Virus record (IMG/VR): IMGVR_UViG_3300048837_001192
Location: 1-46,344 of that record
Reading direction: 5' to 3' (one strand)
DNA: 46,344 nt
From: a virus
Below are positions 8,635 to 16,725 of the stretch, piece by piece. The notes beneath the pieces are model-generated. The model was not told the origin of the DNA and made no database searches. It saw nothing but the letters and a program-made list of their open reading frames with translations. The position numbers and the translations under genes are program-made. Each line of letters begins with the position of its first letter. The stretch's first letter is position 1.

Positions 8635-9501
8635 TCACGACCCCACCCCCGCGCCAAGGCGCACCTTCTGGACGGTCCCGCGCAGCCGCTCGCGCAGCTC
8701 CTGCTCTTGCTCAATGCGGCGCTGCAGCTCGGGTGTCAGCCTGGTCGGCAGCGACACCGGGCGCAGCGCGCTAATGCGTGCGTTCACGGCCTCGTCGATG
8801 CGCTCGAAGGCGCGCTCGCGCTCCTTGATACGCCGATTGCGCTCCGCGCGCTCTTTCTCCTGCTGCTCCCAAAGGTTGTTCAGGAACGCCCTGCGGTTGG
8901 CACGCTGGGCGTCGATGGCCTGGTCGAGCTGGCTGGGGCCGCTCCCGAAGGCGTTGCTGACCAGATCGTCCGCTGCGAGCTCTGCCTCTTCAGCCGTGTA
9001 GCCAGCCGTCCAGCGGCTGAGCATGCGGGCCAGGCCGACGCTCGGCGCCGTGGCGTACCTGCCCACGCCCCGGATGGCTTCGCGCAGCATTTCGGCAGGG
9101 CTCAGGCCCTGATCACGCCAGTCGGCAAGCTGGTCTCCGAAATTGGTGGCGGATTGTGCCGCCGTTTTGACCGCGAACACGGCCAGCAGCGGGCCGGCGA
9201 CGGCGCCGCGCTTGCCCTTCGTCCACTCTTCGGACACGCCCAGGCCGCTGCGCCCGAGCTTGACGGCGCCGTACTCCAAGCCCTCTTCCTTCAGGATGCC
9301 GCGCCGCTTGGCACGGTCCAGCAGCCCGCGGATGCGCCCGTCGATATTTCGTGCCCCGCTGGCCGCGCGGTCCACATCCTGCCGCGCCTGCTTGGCCTTC
9401 TGCTGGACCTGCTCGGCGCGTTTCTCCAGGCGCGACGCGGCGTTGCGGGCGTGAGACTCGCCCGTGACGTCGACATCAACTCGCAGCTTCTCAACGCCCA
9501 T
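8635..9501 (-). CDS. Coiled-coil tail protein, candidate short tape measure
   Basis: A 288-residue protein, start taken at ATG 9501 (MGVEKLRVDVDV). An N-terminal segment opens in a way often seen in tape-measure proteins, then a long Ala/Gln/Arg helix, a hydrophobic middle around VAGPLLAVFAVKTAAQSATNF, and charged coiled coils at the C-terminus. Tape-measure proteins of siphophages are usually much longer, so if this is the tape measure the tail must be short. It precedes the tail-tip genes, the usual tape-measure position. Confidence 0.5.
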   Translation of the reverse strand: MGVEKLRVDVDVTGESHARNAASRLEKRAEQVQQKAKQARQDVDRAASGARNIDGRIRGLLDRAKRRGILKEEGLEYGAVKLGRSGLGVSEEWTKGKRGAVAGPLLAVFAVKTAAQSATNFGDQLADWRDQGLSPAEMLREAIRGVGRYATAPSVGLARMLSRWTAGYTAEEAELAADDLVSNAFGSGPSQLDQAIDAQRANRRAFLNNLWEQQEKERAERNRRIKERERAFERIDEAVNARISALRPVSLPTRLTPELQRRIEQEQELRERLRGTVQKVRLGAGVGS

Positions 9502-9508
9502 GGATGCC

Positions 9509-10225
9509 TCAGGAGAACAGGTTGCCGAAGTCGATCCGCAGCCGCAGCCTGTCACGGCGCGACAGCACACGGCTGCCGGTGGCCATCACGCGCTCGATCT
9601 CCTGCTTGATCGCCTCGGCCACCTTGCGCTGGATGTGCTCGATCTGCGCCTTGCTGAGCGCCTTCAGGCCCGGGGCCTTGGCGTTGACGAAGTGGTCGAG
9701 GTAGCTGTTCACCCGGAAGCTGCGCCGGTTGGTGTTCAGCAGCTTCACGCCGATGCCGACCACCGCGCGGTTCTTCCCCTTGCCGGCGATGATGCGCTTG
9801 CCCGCCAAAGCACGCTTACTCTTGCCCAGCGTCGCGCGGCCGGTGACGGTGATGTCCGGTTTGTGCAGGTCGATCTCGAAGCCGTTGGGGTTGCGCACAA
9901 AGCCCGCGGGCGCGTTCATGGTTTTCAGCACGCCTTTGCGGGCCACTCCGCGGCGGCTGTCCAGGCCGAGGCGCTTCTTGCGTTTGCCCCACTTGTCGCC
10001 GTAGGGCTTGATCCGGTGAAGGTTTCCGTCCGCCCCGGCGTACTTGCCGATGCCGAACCATGCCGCCATTTCCTTGTGCGCGGTGCGGCCATGCACCTGG
10101 GCTGTGCGAACGCCGATCCGCTTCAGCCCGCGCAGGGCGCGCTGGAATGCGGCAAGCTCGCGCGTCGCTCCGCTCTGTGCGGTGCGGACGCTGCTGAGAT
10201 CGTGGGCGAACTCGCTGAGGGCCAT
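9509..10225 (-). CDS. Basic tail-region protein of unknown function
   Basis: A 238-residue protein starting at ATG 10225 with a GGGGAAG ribosome site. It is strongly basic, with Lys/Arg-rich segments around GDKWGKRKKRLGLDSRR and KSKRALAGKRIIAGKGKNR, and a helical C-terminus. Longer in-frame sequence upstream to 10477 is unlikely to be translated because it covers a plus-strand gene. It lies directly upstream of the tape-measure candidate. No named family is recognised. Confidence 0.65.
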   Translation of the reverse strand: MALSEFAHDLSSVRTAQSGATRELAAFQRALRGLKRIGVRTAQVHGRTAHKEMAAWFGIGKYAGADGNLHRIKPYGDKWGKRKKRLGLDSRRGVARKGVLKTMNAPAGFVRNPNGFEIDLHKPDITVTGRATLGKSKRALAGKRIIAGKGKNRAVVGIGVKLLNTNRRSFRVNSYLDHFVNAKAPGLKALSKAQIEHIQRKVAEAIKQEIERVMATGSRVLSRRDRLRLRIDFGNLFS

Positions 10226-10267
10226 GGCTTCCCCTTCCGACCCCCACTGTGTAGCCTTGGCCGCGAC

Positions 10268-10531
10268 ATGGCGCGCAAACGGAAATGGCAGTGGGTGAAA
10301 GTGATCGACCGCAAGCTGGGCTGCGAAGTGCAGCTCAACATGCCCACTCTGCGCGAGCTGCTTTCCGGCGAATGGGACTTCGGCGACGGGCTGCCCGAGT
10401 TGCCCCAGCCAGATCCAGACCCGCCCGACCTTGACGAGGTAGCGGAGCAGGTCGAGCGCCGGGTGCTGCTGGCCCACGTCGAGATCCAGTCCCGCGAGCG
10501 CGAACGCGCCCGCCGGCTACAGCGCCCGTAA
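10268..10531 (+). CDS. Small plus-strand protein inside the tail module
   Basis: An 87-residue protein on the plus strand, with a basic Trp-containing start (MARKRKWQWVKVIDRK), a Pro/Asp-rich middle (PQPDPDPPDLDE) and a charged helical end. Its stop overlaps the stop region of the minus-strand queC-like gene by 15 bp. No strong ribosome site precedes the ATG. The amino-acid composition is more natural than the opposite frame, which supports it as the real gene. Function unknown. Confidence 0.5.
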   Translation: MARKRKWQWVKVIDRKLGCEVQLNMPTLRELLSGEWDFGDGLPELPQPDPDPPDLDEVAEQVERRVLLAHVEIQSRERERARRLQRP

Positions 10532-11074
10532 CGCTTCCCGCCTGTGCCTGCAATTCTCGCAGCGTCCGCAGTGCCGCCCGCTCTGGCGTACGCAGGAATG
10601 GCTGGCCTTGATGAACTCGGGGGGCGCGCCCGCATCCAGCGCCGCCCGCACAAGCTCCGCCTTCGTCAGGTGCCTGACCGGGAACTCAACGCGAAACCCG
10701 GCCATGCCCACGGCCGCCCCGAAGTTCGCGGCCTGCACGGCCGCCCACTCGTCGCTGGCACCGTCGTCCGCCACCCACGCCAGTTGCACGGTGTCGAAGC
10801 CGCGCGCCCAAGCGAGCTGGCAGCAGATCATCTCGCGCGGGAGGTGGTACTCGCCGGCGCGCATGAACGGGCGGAAGTCGAACTCGACCGCAGTCAGCTT
10901 GTTCGCGAACTCGGCGCTCAGCTCCGCCATGCGCTCGATCGCGTCCATCTCGCCGATGTTCGCGTGCCTCGCCGGGCCGAAGCTGCCGCCGCAGTACACG
11001 GCCGGAGGCCTGCCCAGCACCCACCAGGCGCAGGCCGAGTCGAGACCGCCGCTGAACAACAGGCAGTTGGTCAT
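10517..11074 (-). CDS. queC: QueC-like 7-cyano-7-deazaguanine synthase
   Basis: A 185-residue ATP-pyrophosphatase-type protein. Residues 8-13 are SGGLDS, the PP-loop that binds ATP. Cys161, Cys169, Cys172 and Cys175 form the C-x7-C-x2-C-x2-C zinc site typical of QueC, which converts 7-carboxy-7-deazaguanine to preQ0. Bacterial QueC proteins are longer (about 220-230 residues), so this is a compact member. It lies among tail genes, overlapping the next gene by 4 bp. No queD, queE, folE or dpdA-like partner was recognised here, so precursor and use of the product would have to come from the host, or the enzyme has another substrate. Confidence 0.8.
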   Translation of the reverse strand: MTNCLLFSGGLDSACAWWVLGRPPAVYCGGSFGPARHANIGEMDAIERMAELSAEFANKLTAVEFDFRPFMRAGEYHLPREMICCQLAWARGFDTVQLAWVADDGASDEWAAVQAANFGAAVGMAGFRVEFPVRHLTKAELVRAALDAGAPPEFIKASHSCVRQSGRHCGRCENCRHRREALRAL

Positions 11075-11613
11075 GCGCCCAGGCCGTAGTGCGCGTCGAT
11101 GTTGGCGGCGCTGTCTTCCATGAACGCGCGCTTGGTGTGGTCGAGGCTGCGGTGCGGCGCCAGCACCAGCTGGCTGCCCTCGTAGCGCATGGCCGTGCGG
11201 CTCCAGACCAGGCGCTTGACGCTCTCCGCGTGCAGCGTCCAGCGCGGGCCGTACAGGATCTCGCTGCCGTCCTTGGGGCGCAGTGCCAGCGCCACGCTCG
11301 GCGGCATGCCATGCGTCGCTGTGCCCTGACCACCGCTGCTGTGGATGGCCGTGCCCGTGGAGAGCAGGGCGAGCAGCAGTTGCATCGTGGCGGCGCTGAC
11401 GTCGCGCACCGGGATGATCAGCTTTGCCGGGCTGGCAGCCGGCGCCGCCAGGGTCGCCCAGTTGTCGATTTCCGGGCCCGCGCCGAAGTGACGCACGGTG
11501 CGCCCGTCGTCGAACTCGATCCGGTCGTCGAGGATCCCGGCCAGCAGCGTGCCGCCGACCGCCGCGCTGGTCGGGTCGATGTACAGCTTGCCGGGGCGAG
11601 GGTGTGCGGACAT
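11071..11613 (-). CDS. Hypothetical virion-region protein
   Basis: A 180-residue protein, start at ATG 11613 (MSAHPRPGKLY). It has a mixed alpha/beta composition and no recognised motif. It lies between the HNH gene and the queC-like gene and overlaps the latter by 4 bp. A minor tail or virion-assembly role is possible from position only. Confidence 0.65.
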   Translation of the reverse strand: MSAHPRPGKLYIDPTSAAVGGTLLAGILDDRIEFDDGRTVRHFGAGPEIDNWATLAAPAASPAKLIIPVRDVSAATMQLLLALLSTGTAIHSSGGQGTATHGMPPSVALALRPKDGSEILYGPRWTLHAESVKRLVWSRTAMRYEGSQLVLAPHRSLDHTKRAFMEDSAANIDAHYGLGA

Positions 11614-11640
11614 TACGCTTCCCCCCCGCACCGGCTTGCA

Positions 11641-11711
11641 TACAATGAGCGAGGCCGGGCGCATTGGCGTGCGCGTCGGCCTCTGACCACTACCGTTCTG
11701 GAGGAACGATC
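11641..11711 (+). promoter_or_regulatory. Promoter and hairpin leader of HNH gene A
   Basis: TACAAT (11641-11646) is a good -10 box, followed by GAGC and a hairpin: GAGGCCG (11651-11657) pairs with CGGCCTC (11677-11683), with an inner GCGC/GCGC stem. The ribosome site GGAGG lies further downstream. The leader of HNH gene B (32067-31998, minus strand) has the same layout with a different but equally complementary stem, which indicates a conserved RNA structure. Confidence 0.6.
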
Positions 11712-12275
11712 ATGGCTGCAACCATTGAAGACTTGCCCGGTGAACTTTGGAAGCCCGTCGTGGGCTACGAGGGACTGTACGAGGTTTCTAATCTCGGGCG
11801 CGTGCGGTCGTTGGATCGTGTGGTTTTCAGGGGCGACACTCCCGTGCATCGCATAGGTCGGTTGATGTCCTGCGCCGCGCCCGACAGCAACGGTTATCGT
11901 AACGTGCGCATTTCGCGCGGCGGCCGAGGTCGCACGGTTCGCGTTTGCCGACTTGTCGCCGAGTCCTTCATCGGCCCTTGCCCCAAAGGCATGGAGTGTT
12001 GCCACTTCAACGGAATCCCGACGGATGACCGCGCGGCGAATCTTCGATGGGACACGCATCATGCCAACGTGCTTGACCGCGTGCGCCACGGCCGCGTGAC
12101 TGGGCCAAAGGGCAGCGCTTCGCAACACGCCAAACTTACAGAGGCGGACATTCCCGCAATCCGCGCCCGCATTGAACGCGGCGAGAGCGATGCCACGATA
12201 GCCGCCGACTACGGCGTCTCCGGCGCTTGCATCTGGACGATTCGACGTGGGCGTTCCTGGAAGCATGTTTCCTAA
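11712..12275 (+). CDS. HNH homing endonuclease A (NUMOD4-HNH)
   Basis: A 187-residue selfish DNA endonuclease. Residues about 8-35 match the NUMOD4 module (GELWKPVVGYEGLYEVSN), the middle has an HNH-type CCHFNG...ANLRWD core, and the C-terminus is a helix-turn-helix-like DNA-binding segment ending SWKHV. ATG 11712 has GGAGG upstream. It sits on the plus strand between minus-strand virion genes, with its stop directly abutting the stop at 12276, as expected for an insertion. It is clearly paralogous to the gene at 31425-31997, including the leader. Confidence 0.9.
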   Translation: MAATIEDLPGELWKPVVGYEGLYEVSNLGRVRSLDRVVFRGDTPVHRIGRLMSCAAPDSNGYRNVRISRGGRGRTVRVCRLVAESFIGPCPKGMECCHFNGIPTDDRAANLRWDTHHANVLDRVRHGRVTGPKGSASQHAKLTEADIPAIRARIERGESDATIAADYGVSGACIWTIRRGRSWKHVS

Positions 12276-13571
12276 TCACGCGTAGTCGGCGATGGTCTCG
12301 CTGCCGTCGTTGATGTGGCGCAGGTACATCACGTCGCGGTGCGGGCTGTCCTCGTAGGCGTACTGCAGCGCGCTTTGGTTCTTGCCGCCCGCGTCGTCGG
12401 TGTCGGCGAAGCTCTTCTTGACCTTCAGGGTGGCCTTGCCGGTGCGGCTCCAGTGGCCGTACCACGCGGCGTTGAATCGCCGCAGGTTCTGGCCGCCCAC
12501 GAAGGCGAGGTTCACGTAATTGCTGGCGTCGCTACCGCTGGTGAACTCGACCTTCACCTTCAGCTGCATGCCCGCGCTTGCGAAGTTCTTCGGGAGCAGG
12601 TCCTGGTCGCGGTCCAGGCGCAGGTAGTTCCAGCCGGCGCTGAGGCTGCCCAGCGTCCAGGTCTGCGTCTTGCCGCCCCAGGTCACGATCAGGTTGCCGA
12701 CCGGCGTGCCGGTCTTGTAGACCGCGACCTTGTAGTTGCGCGGGTTGCGCGAGTCGCCCGCCGCCACGATCAGCGGCTGGCTGAACTCGCGGTAGTTGCC
12801 GTTGCCGTACAGCTTGTGCGAGCCCGCGTTGCCCCGGAACGCGATGTCGGTGTCCCACTTGTGGGTGGCCGAGCCCGCCAGAGTCCAGAGCTGCAGGCTG
12901 GTGACGTCGCCCTCGTCCGTCGTGGTGTTGGCGTTGGCGAGGTTCGGGTTGCTGACCAGGTTGTTGCCGCCGGCGCCGTTCACGGCCTCGATGTCGATGA
13001 AGCCGCGCGGCCCCTTCAGGTCGAGCACATCCTCGCCGCTGTTGCGCCCGCGGATGCGCAGGGTGCTGCGCCACTCGGCCGGGACGCTCTCGACCACCGC
13101 GTCGATCGTGGCGCTGTAGCCGCCCTCGATGGTGATGCCGTTTTCGTCAACCGTGAGGCGGTCGATGATGCCGTCGTCGTCGGCCGCGGGCTCCGCAGCC
13201 CACGTGCGGGCGCGGCTGCCGACGTCGTGGTCGTCGCTGACCATCTGGGCGTTGATGTCGCTGATCAGGCCCTCGCGGTCGCGCACGCCGAGGCCGTCCA
13301 CCCACTCGCTGGGTGTGGTCAGCTGCGTGCCCCAGTAGGCGAAGCAGGCGTCGAACATGGTCTTGGCGCGAGCCATGTTCTGCACGTAGCGGCGGCGCAC
13401 GGCCGCGATCTCCTGCTGCACCTGCAGCTTGGCGGCGCTGCCCGCCGGCATCACGTTCAGCTCGGCCTCGATCGCCAGCAGCTGCGTGAGCTGTGCGACG
13501 GCGTTGGCGCGCTCGGTGCCGGTCCAGTCGCAGATCACGCGGAACATGTCCTGGGCGTCAGAAATGGCCAT
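12276..13571 (-). CDS. Virion structural protein with beta-rich C-terminal half
   Basis: A 431-residue protein. The first 110 residues are helical (NAVAQLTQLLAIEAEL); the remainder is beta-rich, with a segment around residues 210-290 that looks like a carbohydrate-binding or jelly-roll fold (NLVSNPNLANANT...SHKLYGNGNY). It lies after the coiled-coil gene in the tail module. It may be a tail tube, collar or fibre component; I cannot choose between these. Confidence 0.6.
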   Translation of the reverse strand: MAISDAQDMFRVICDWTGTERANAVAQLTQLLAIEAELNVMPAGSAAKLQVQQEIAAVRRRYVQNMARAKTMFDACFAYWGTQLTTPSEWVDGLGVRDREGLISDINAQMVSDDHDVGSRARTWAAEPAADDDGIIDRLTVDENGITIEGGYSATIDAVVESVPAEWRSTLRIRGRNSGEDVLDLKGPRGFIDIEAVNGAGGNNLVSNPNLANANTTTDEGDVTSLQLWTLAGSATHKWDTDIAFRGNAGSHKLYGNGNYREFSQPLIVAAGDSRNPRNYKVAVYKTGTPVGNLIVTWGGKTQTWTLGSLSAGWNYLRLDRDQDLLPKNFASAGMQLKVKVEFTSGSDASNYVNLAFVGGQNLRRFNAAWYGHWSRTGKATLKVKKSFADTDDAGGKNQSALQYAYEDSPHRDVMYLRHINDGSETIADYA

Positions 13572-13585
13572 CGGTCAGCTCCGGG

Positions 13586-14170
13586 TCAGTCGTTGTCGGC
13601 TTCGGGTTCGGTCTCGGTGTGCGCCTCGGGCGCGGGCGCGGGCGCGGCCTTGGCTTCTTCCAGCTGCGCGGTCAGCAGACGCAGGGCCTCGGCCTGGCTG
13701 GCGAGCTTGCGAGCCTGCTCGGTGGCCACGCTTTCGGCGGCGCTCTTCTCGCGGAGCACGCGGTTCAACTCGTCCGCGGCGCCCTTCAGCTGCTCGCGCA
13801 GGTCGGCGAGATGGCCCTTCAGGTCCTCCTTGTCGGCCTGGGCGCCGGCAATCACACGGTCGCGCTCGGCGATCTCGCGGCGCGCGGCCGCAAGCTGGTC
13901 CTGCAGCGCGCTGCGTTCGTCGCGCAGGCCCTGGAGCTCGCCCCGCAGACGCTTGACCTCTTCGTCGCGGTCCAGGCGCGCCTGCTTGCGGCGCTCCTGC
14001 TCACAGGCCTGCTGGTGCGCCTTCTGGTGCGCGACGCGGCGCTCGCGTTCGACGTCGGCAATGGCCTTGTCGAGGGTGGCGACCAGGCCCTTGTAACCGT
14101 GCTCGGCGAACAGGGCGTCGCGGCGGGCGGTCAGCAGGTTGCGCAACTCAAGCAGTTCGTTCTCTTGCAT
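13586..14170 (-). CDS. Long coiled-coil protein
   Basis: A 194-residue protein starting at ATG 14170. Residues about 45-175 are an almost uninterrupted charged coiled coil (for example RLRGELQGLRDERSALQDQL). The C-terminus is an Ala/Pro/Glu-rich acidic tail. Such proteins in tail modules act as scaffolds or fibre-like rods, but the exact role is unknown. Confidence 0.7.
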   Translation of the reverse strand: MQENELLELRNLLTARRDALFAEHGYKGLVATLDKAIADVERERRVAHQKAHQQACEQERRKQARLDRDEEVKRLRGELQGLRDERSALQDQLAAARREIAERDRVIAGAQADKEDLKGHLADLREQLKGAADELNRVLREKSAAESVATEQARKLASQAEALRLLTAQLEEAKAAPAPAPEAHTETEPEADND

Positions 14171-14207
14171 GGCGTGTCCTCGCGGTAGTGCCCGGCGTTC
14201 AACCGGT

Positions 14208-14456
14208 TCACTTCTTGTCGTCACAGTCCTTGCAGGGCGCGGCCTCGGGCTCGGGCTGCTTCAGCAGCTCGATGCTGGCGCGGATGCGGATGCGGATCTC
14301 CGCCCGCAACTCGGCAAATGCGCCAGCGTCCGCGGCGTGGTCCACGGCCTGCAGCACCGTCTTGAGCGCGTCGGCGCGGGTCAGCTCGCGCGGCTGCGCC
14401 GGGGCGGGCTGCGGCTTGGGCTTGGGCTTCTGCTTCACCTGCTTGCTGGTCTTCAT
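14208..14456 (-). CDS. Small basic/Pro-rich protein with C-terminal CxxC
   Basis: An 82-residue protein with a KPKPKPQPAPAQP-type N-terminal linker, a helical centre and a C-terminal CKDC motif. It sits between the coiled-coil gene and the tail-completion candidate. No family is recognised. Confidence 0.65.
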   Translation of the reverse strand: MKTSKQVKQKPKPKPQPAPAQPRELTRADALKTVLQAVDHAADAGAFAELRAEIRIRIRASIELLKQPEPEAAPCKDCDDKK

Positions 14457-14462
14457 GGTTCC

Positions 14463-14951
14463 TCACAGCGGCGTAACGTGGGTGATGTCGATGCTCACGC
14501 GCACCTCGACCACCGGTTCGTCTTCATCGGCGAGTGTGCCGCGATCCGCGACAACGGGCTCAAACGTGATGCGGCCCGATCCCCCGAGCCGCTTGCTGCC
14601 GCCGTCCACCAGGTGCGTGTCAAGCACGGTCGCGCCGCCGTTGACCAGCACGCTGCGGCACCCGGCGAGCGCAACGCTCAGCGCGCGCTTCTTGCCGCGC
14701 ACGTCCTTCAGCTGGAACTCGCAGATGAAGCGGAACACCGAGCGGGCCGAGGCCTCGTACTCTTCCAGGGTGTCGAAGCCTTCGTCGCGGATGACGCAGC
14801 GGCCGGTGGCGCCTTGCGGCCATTCGGTCGGCTGGTCGCCGTACTCGACATGCAGGGCGCCGCCGGTGTTGCCCAGCACCGTGCCGAAGTAGGCGGAGCC
14901 CGCCTTGAAGGCGGTTTCGAGCGCTGTGCCAAGGTCGCTGATGAAACTCAT
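14463..14951 (-). CDS. Head-tail connector or tail-completion candidate
   Basis: A 162-residue protein with start at ATG 14951 (MSFISDLGTALETAF). It overlaps the preceding gene by 4 bp. Size and position, between a roughly 156-residue upstream gene and the rod/tail genes, fit tail-terminator or completion proteins, but no specific motif was identified. Confidence 0.6.
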   Translation of the reverse strand: MSFISDLGTALETAFKAGSAYFGTVLGNTGGALHVEYGDQPTEWPQGATGRCVIRDEGFDTLEEYEASARSVFRFICEFQLKDVRGKKRALSVALAGCRSVLVNGGATVLDTHLVDGGSKRLGGSGRITFEPVVADRGTLADEDEPVVEVRVSIDITHVTPL

Positions 14952-15418
14952 GCCGCCCTCGCGAGGTCGCGCAGGCGGATGCGGATGTACTGCTCGGCCT
15001 CTGTCGCGTCGCGCTTCAGCACGGCCAGCAGCAGGCCGCCGCGCACCTTGGCCTCGGCGTAGGGCTCGGCGTGTGGCACGTCGGCGTAGAGGTCCAGCTC
15101 GAGCCATTCGATGTCGATGCGCCCGCGCCGCACGGTGACGCGACGGTAGCCGCCACGGTCCAGGGCGTCCTGCAGGTCGCCGTGCATGTGGCCGCGCCGC
15201 AGGTCGAGACCGTCCACGGCCTTGCGCTGCTCGTGTTCTTCGCTGATGCCGCCCAGGGCTTTGCCGGCGCCGCGCTCGTTCTCGAAGTCGCGCGCGATGC
15301 GCTCGTCCACGATGCGGGCCAGGTCCTCCCCCCACTCGCGCAGGGTGCGCTGTGGAACGTCGGGCGGGACGATCACCACGAGCTGGTCGCGGTTGAGGAC
15401 GCGGGCGCTGACCTTCAT
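14948..15418 (-). CDS. Neck / head-tail joining candidate
   Basis: A 156-residue protein with alternating basic and acidic helices, linked by 4-bp overlaps to both neighbours. Its place between a coiled-coil protein and the tail-completion candidate suggests a connector role. This is positional inference only. Confidence 0.55.
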   Translation of the reverse strand: MKVSARVLNRDQLVVIVPPDVPQRTLREWGEDLARIVDERIARDFENERGAGKALGGISEEHEQRKAVDGLDLRRGHMHGDLQDALDRGGYRRVTVRRGRIDIEWLELDLYADVPHAEPYAEAKVRGGLLLAVLKRDATEAEQYIRIRLRDLARAA

Positions 15419-15735
15419 CCCTGCCCCCGTTTCTTCAGCTCGTCGCGCAGGCCGTTGATGATCTTCGTGTCCTGCTCGATCTGCTTCTCGAGCTTGGCCA
15501 GCTTCTCCTCGATGGCCTTGCGCTCGGCCTCTTCGTAGGGGTTGGGCGTGTCGTCGCTGAGGGCGGCGACCGTCTCTTCCTGGTCGAGCGCCTTCACGGC
15601 GGCGCGCGCGTCGGCGGCGATCAGCTGATCCAGCACGAACAGCGCGTTGGTGTCGGTGATGCAGGCGCGGTCCGCGATGGCGGCGTGCACCTGTTTGCGG
15701 GCGTCGATCAGGATGTCACGGACCTGCGGAGTCAT
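15415..15735 (-). CDS. Small coiled-coil virion-region protein
   Basis: A 106-residue protein; the likely start is ATG 15735, with GGAG just upstream. The C-terminal 35 residues form a clear coiled coil (EEKLAKLEKQIEQDTKIING). No known family. It overlaps both neighbours and belongs to the connector block. Confidence 0.65.
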   Translation of the reverse strand: MTPQVRDILIDARKQVHAAIADRACITDTNALFVLDQLIAADARAAVKALDQEETVAALSDDTPNPYEEAERKAIEEKLAKLEKQIEQDTKIINGLRDELKKRGQG

Positions 15736-15857
15736 CGGCTCCACCATTCGACTATCGTGTTCCAGTCGCGTTCGATCAGGGGCCACGTCAGGGCGATCAG
15801 CCCCGCAAACGCGAGAGCGATCAGGACCTTCAGGGCTGTGCGGGCGTACCAGTTCAT
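15732..15857 (-). CDS. 41-residue single-pass membrane protein
   Basis: A short gene starting at ATG 15857. Nearly the whole product is one hydrophobic helix (LKVLIALAFAGLIALTWPLI) with a Trp-rich charged tail (WNTIVEWWSR). Start and stop overlap neighbouring genes, so it is embedded in the operon and probably translated by coupling. It might be a small holin-like or accessory membrane protein; size and topology are the only evidence. Confidence 0.6.
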   Translation of the reverse strand: MNWYARTALKVLIALAFAGLIALTWPLIERDWNTIVEWWSR

Positions 15858-16708
15858 CACGCCCTCCCGAGCGTGCGGTCGGCGCCGCCTCGCTCCACGT
15901 CCACGTCGCCGTCGGCGTCGAGGTCCAGCGCGACGCTCATGCCGCCCAGCAGGCGGGACGCGCGGTCGTAGTGCCACTGCGCCATGTCGGCGCGATCGCG
16001 GTCCTTGCCGGTGCGGTGCGCCTCAAGGCGGTACGCGCACAACAGCGCGTGCACGGGTGCGAGCTGTCGCGGGTCGGCGATCACGGCCAGCAGGCGCCGG
16101 CCCTTGGCGTCACGGCTCAGCCCGCCCAGCAGCGCGGTAACGGCGGCCTGGTCGGCGGCGCTCAGGTGCTTGTCGATGTCGTCGAGCAGCTTGGGCACCA
16201 GCAGCTCGTGCAGTTCATTCTGCGCCGTTTTCAGCAGCGCCTCGAAGCGCGTGCCCTGGGCGTAGTATTTCGAGTTCTCGTCGAGGTAGCCGCCAACGCC
16301 CGCGTAGGCGTCGAGCAGGTCGCTCTCGTGGGCGTAGCTGACGATCAGGTCGCCGGTGGCGTCGGCATCCGGGTTGCTGCCTGCCGTGCCTTCGTCGATG
16401 TCGCAGCTGCCGGAGAAGCCGCTCAGCGTCGTGCCGTCCTGCACAAGCGTGGCCTTGCCGTCTGCCACGGCGCTGGTCGTGTAGGCCACGCGGTCGGCGG
16501 CCGTCATGGTCGAGCGGCGGAACAACTCAAGCAGGTTGCTGGACGCTGTGAATTTCCACCACAGGCGGCCGCGGTCGGTGAAGGTCTCGAGTGCCGGCGT
16601 GCCCGAACTCATGGCGCCCCAGCCGGTCAGCGCGATGCGCGACAGCACCGCCGAGCCCGTGAGCGTGCGGGCGCTGTGGGTCTCGGCGATGATGGGCGTG
16701 CGGGCCAT
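15857..16708 (-). CDS. Structural protein of the head-tail connector region
   Basis: A 283-residue protein with a beta-rich N-terminal half and helical C-terminal half (around QNELHELLVPKLLDDIDK). It lies after the HeH-domain gene and before the connector block. No specific family is recognised; a head-completion or decoration function is possible. Confidence 0.6.
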   Translation of the reverse strand: MARTPIIAETHSARTLTGSAVLSRIALTGWGAMSSGTPALETFTDRGRLWWKFTASSNLLELFRRSTMTAADRVAYTTSAVADGKATLVQDGTTLSGFSGSCDIDEGTAGSNPDADATGDLIVSYAHESDLLDAYAGVGGYLDENSKYYAQGTRFEALLKTAQNELHELLVPKLLDDIDKHLSAADQAAVTALLGGLSRDAKGRRLLAVIADPRQLAPVHALLCAYRLEAHRTGKDRDRADMAQWHYDRASRLLGGMSVALDLDADGDVDVERGGADRTLGRA

Positions 16709-16725
16709 GGGTTCTCAGGCGGCAG

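Noticed and set aside
8387-8638. Minus-strand frame opposite the small membrane protein
   Set aside because: The plus frame has GGAGG and a clean membrane helix; the minus frame is compositionally shadow-like.
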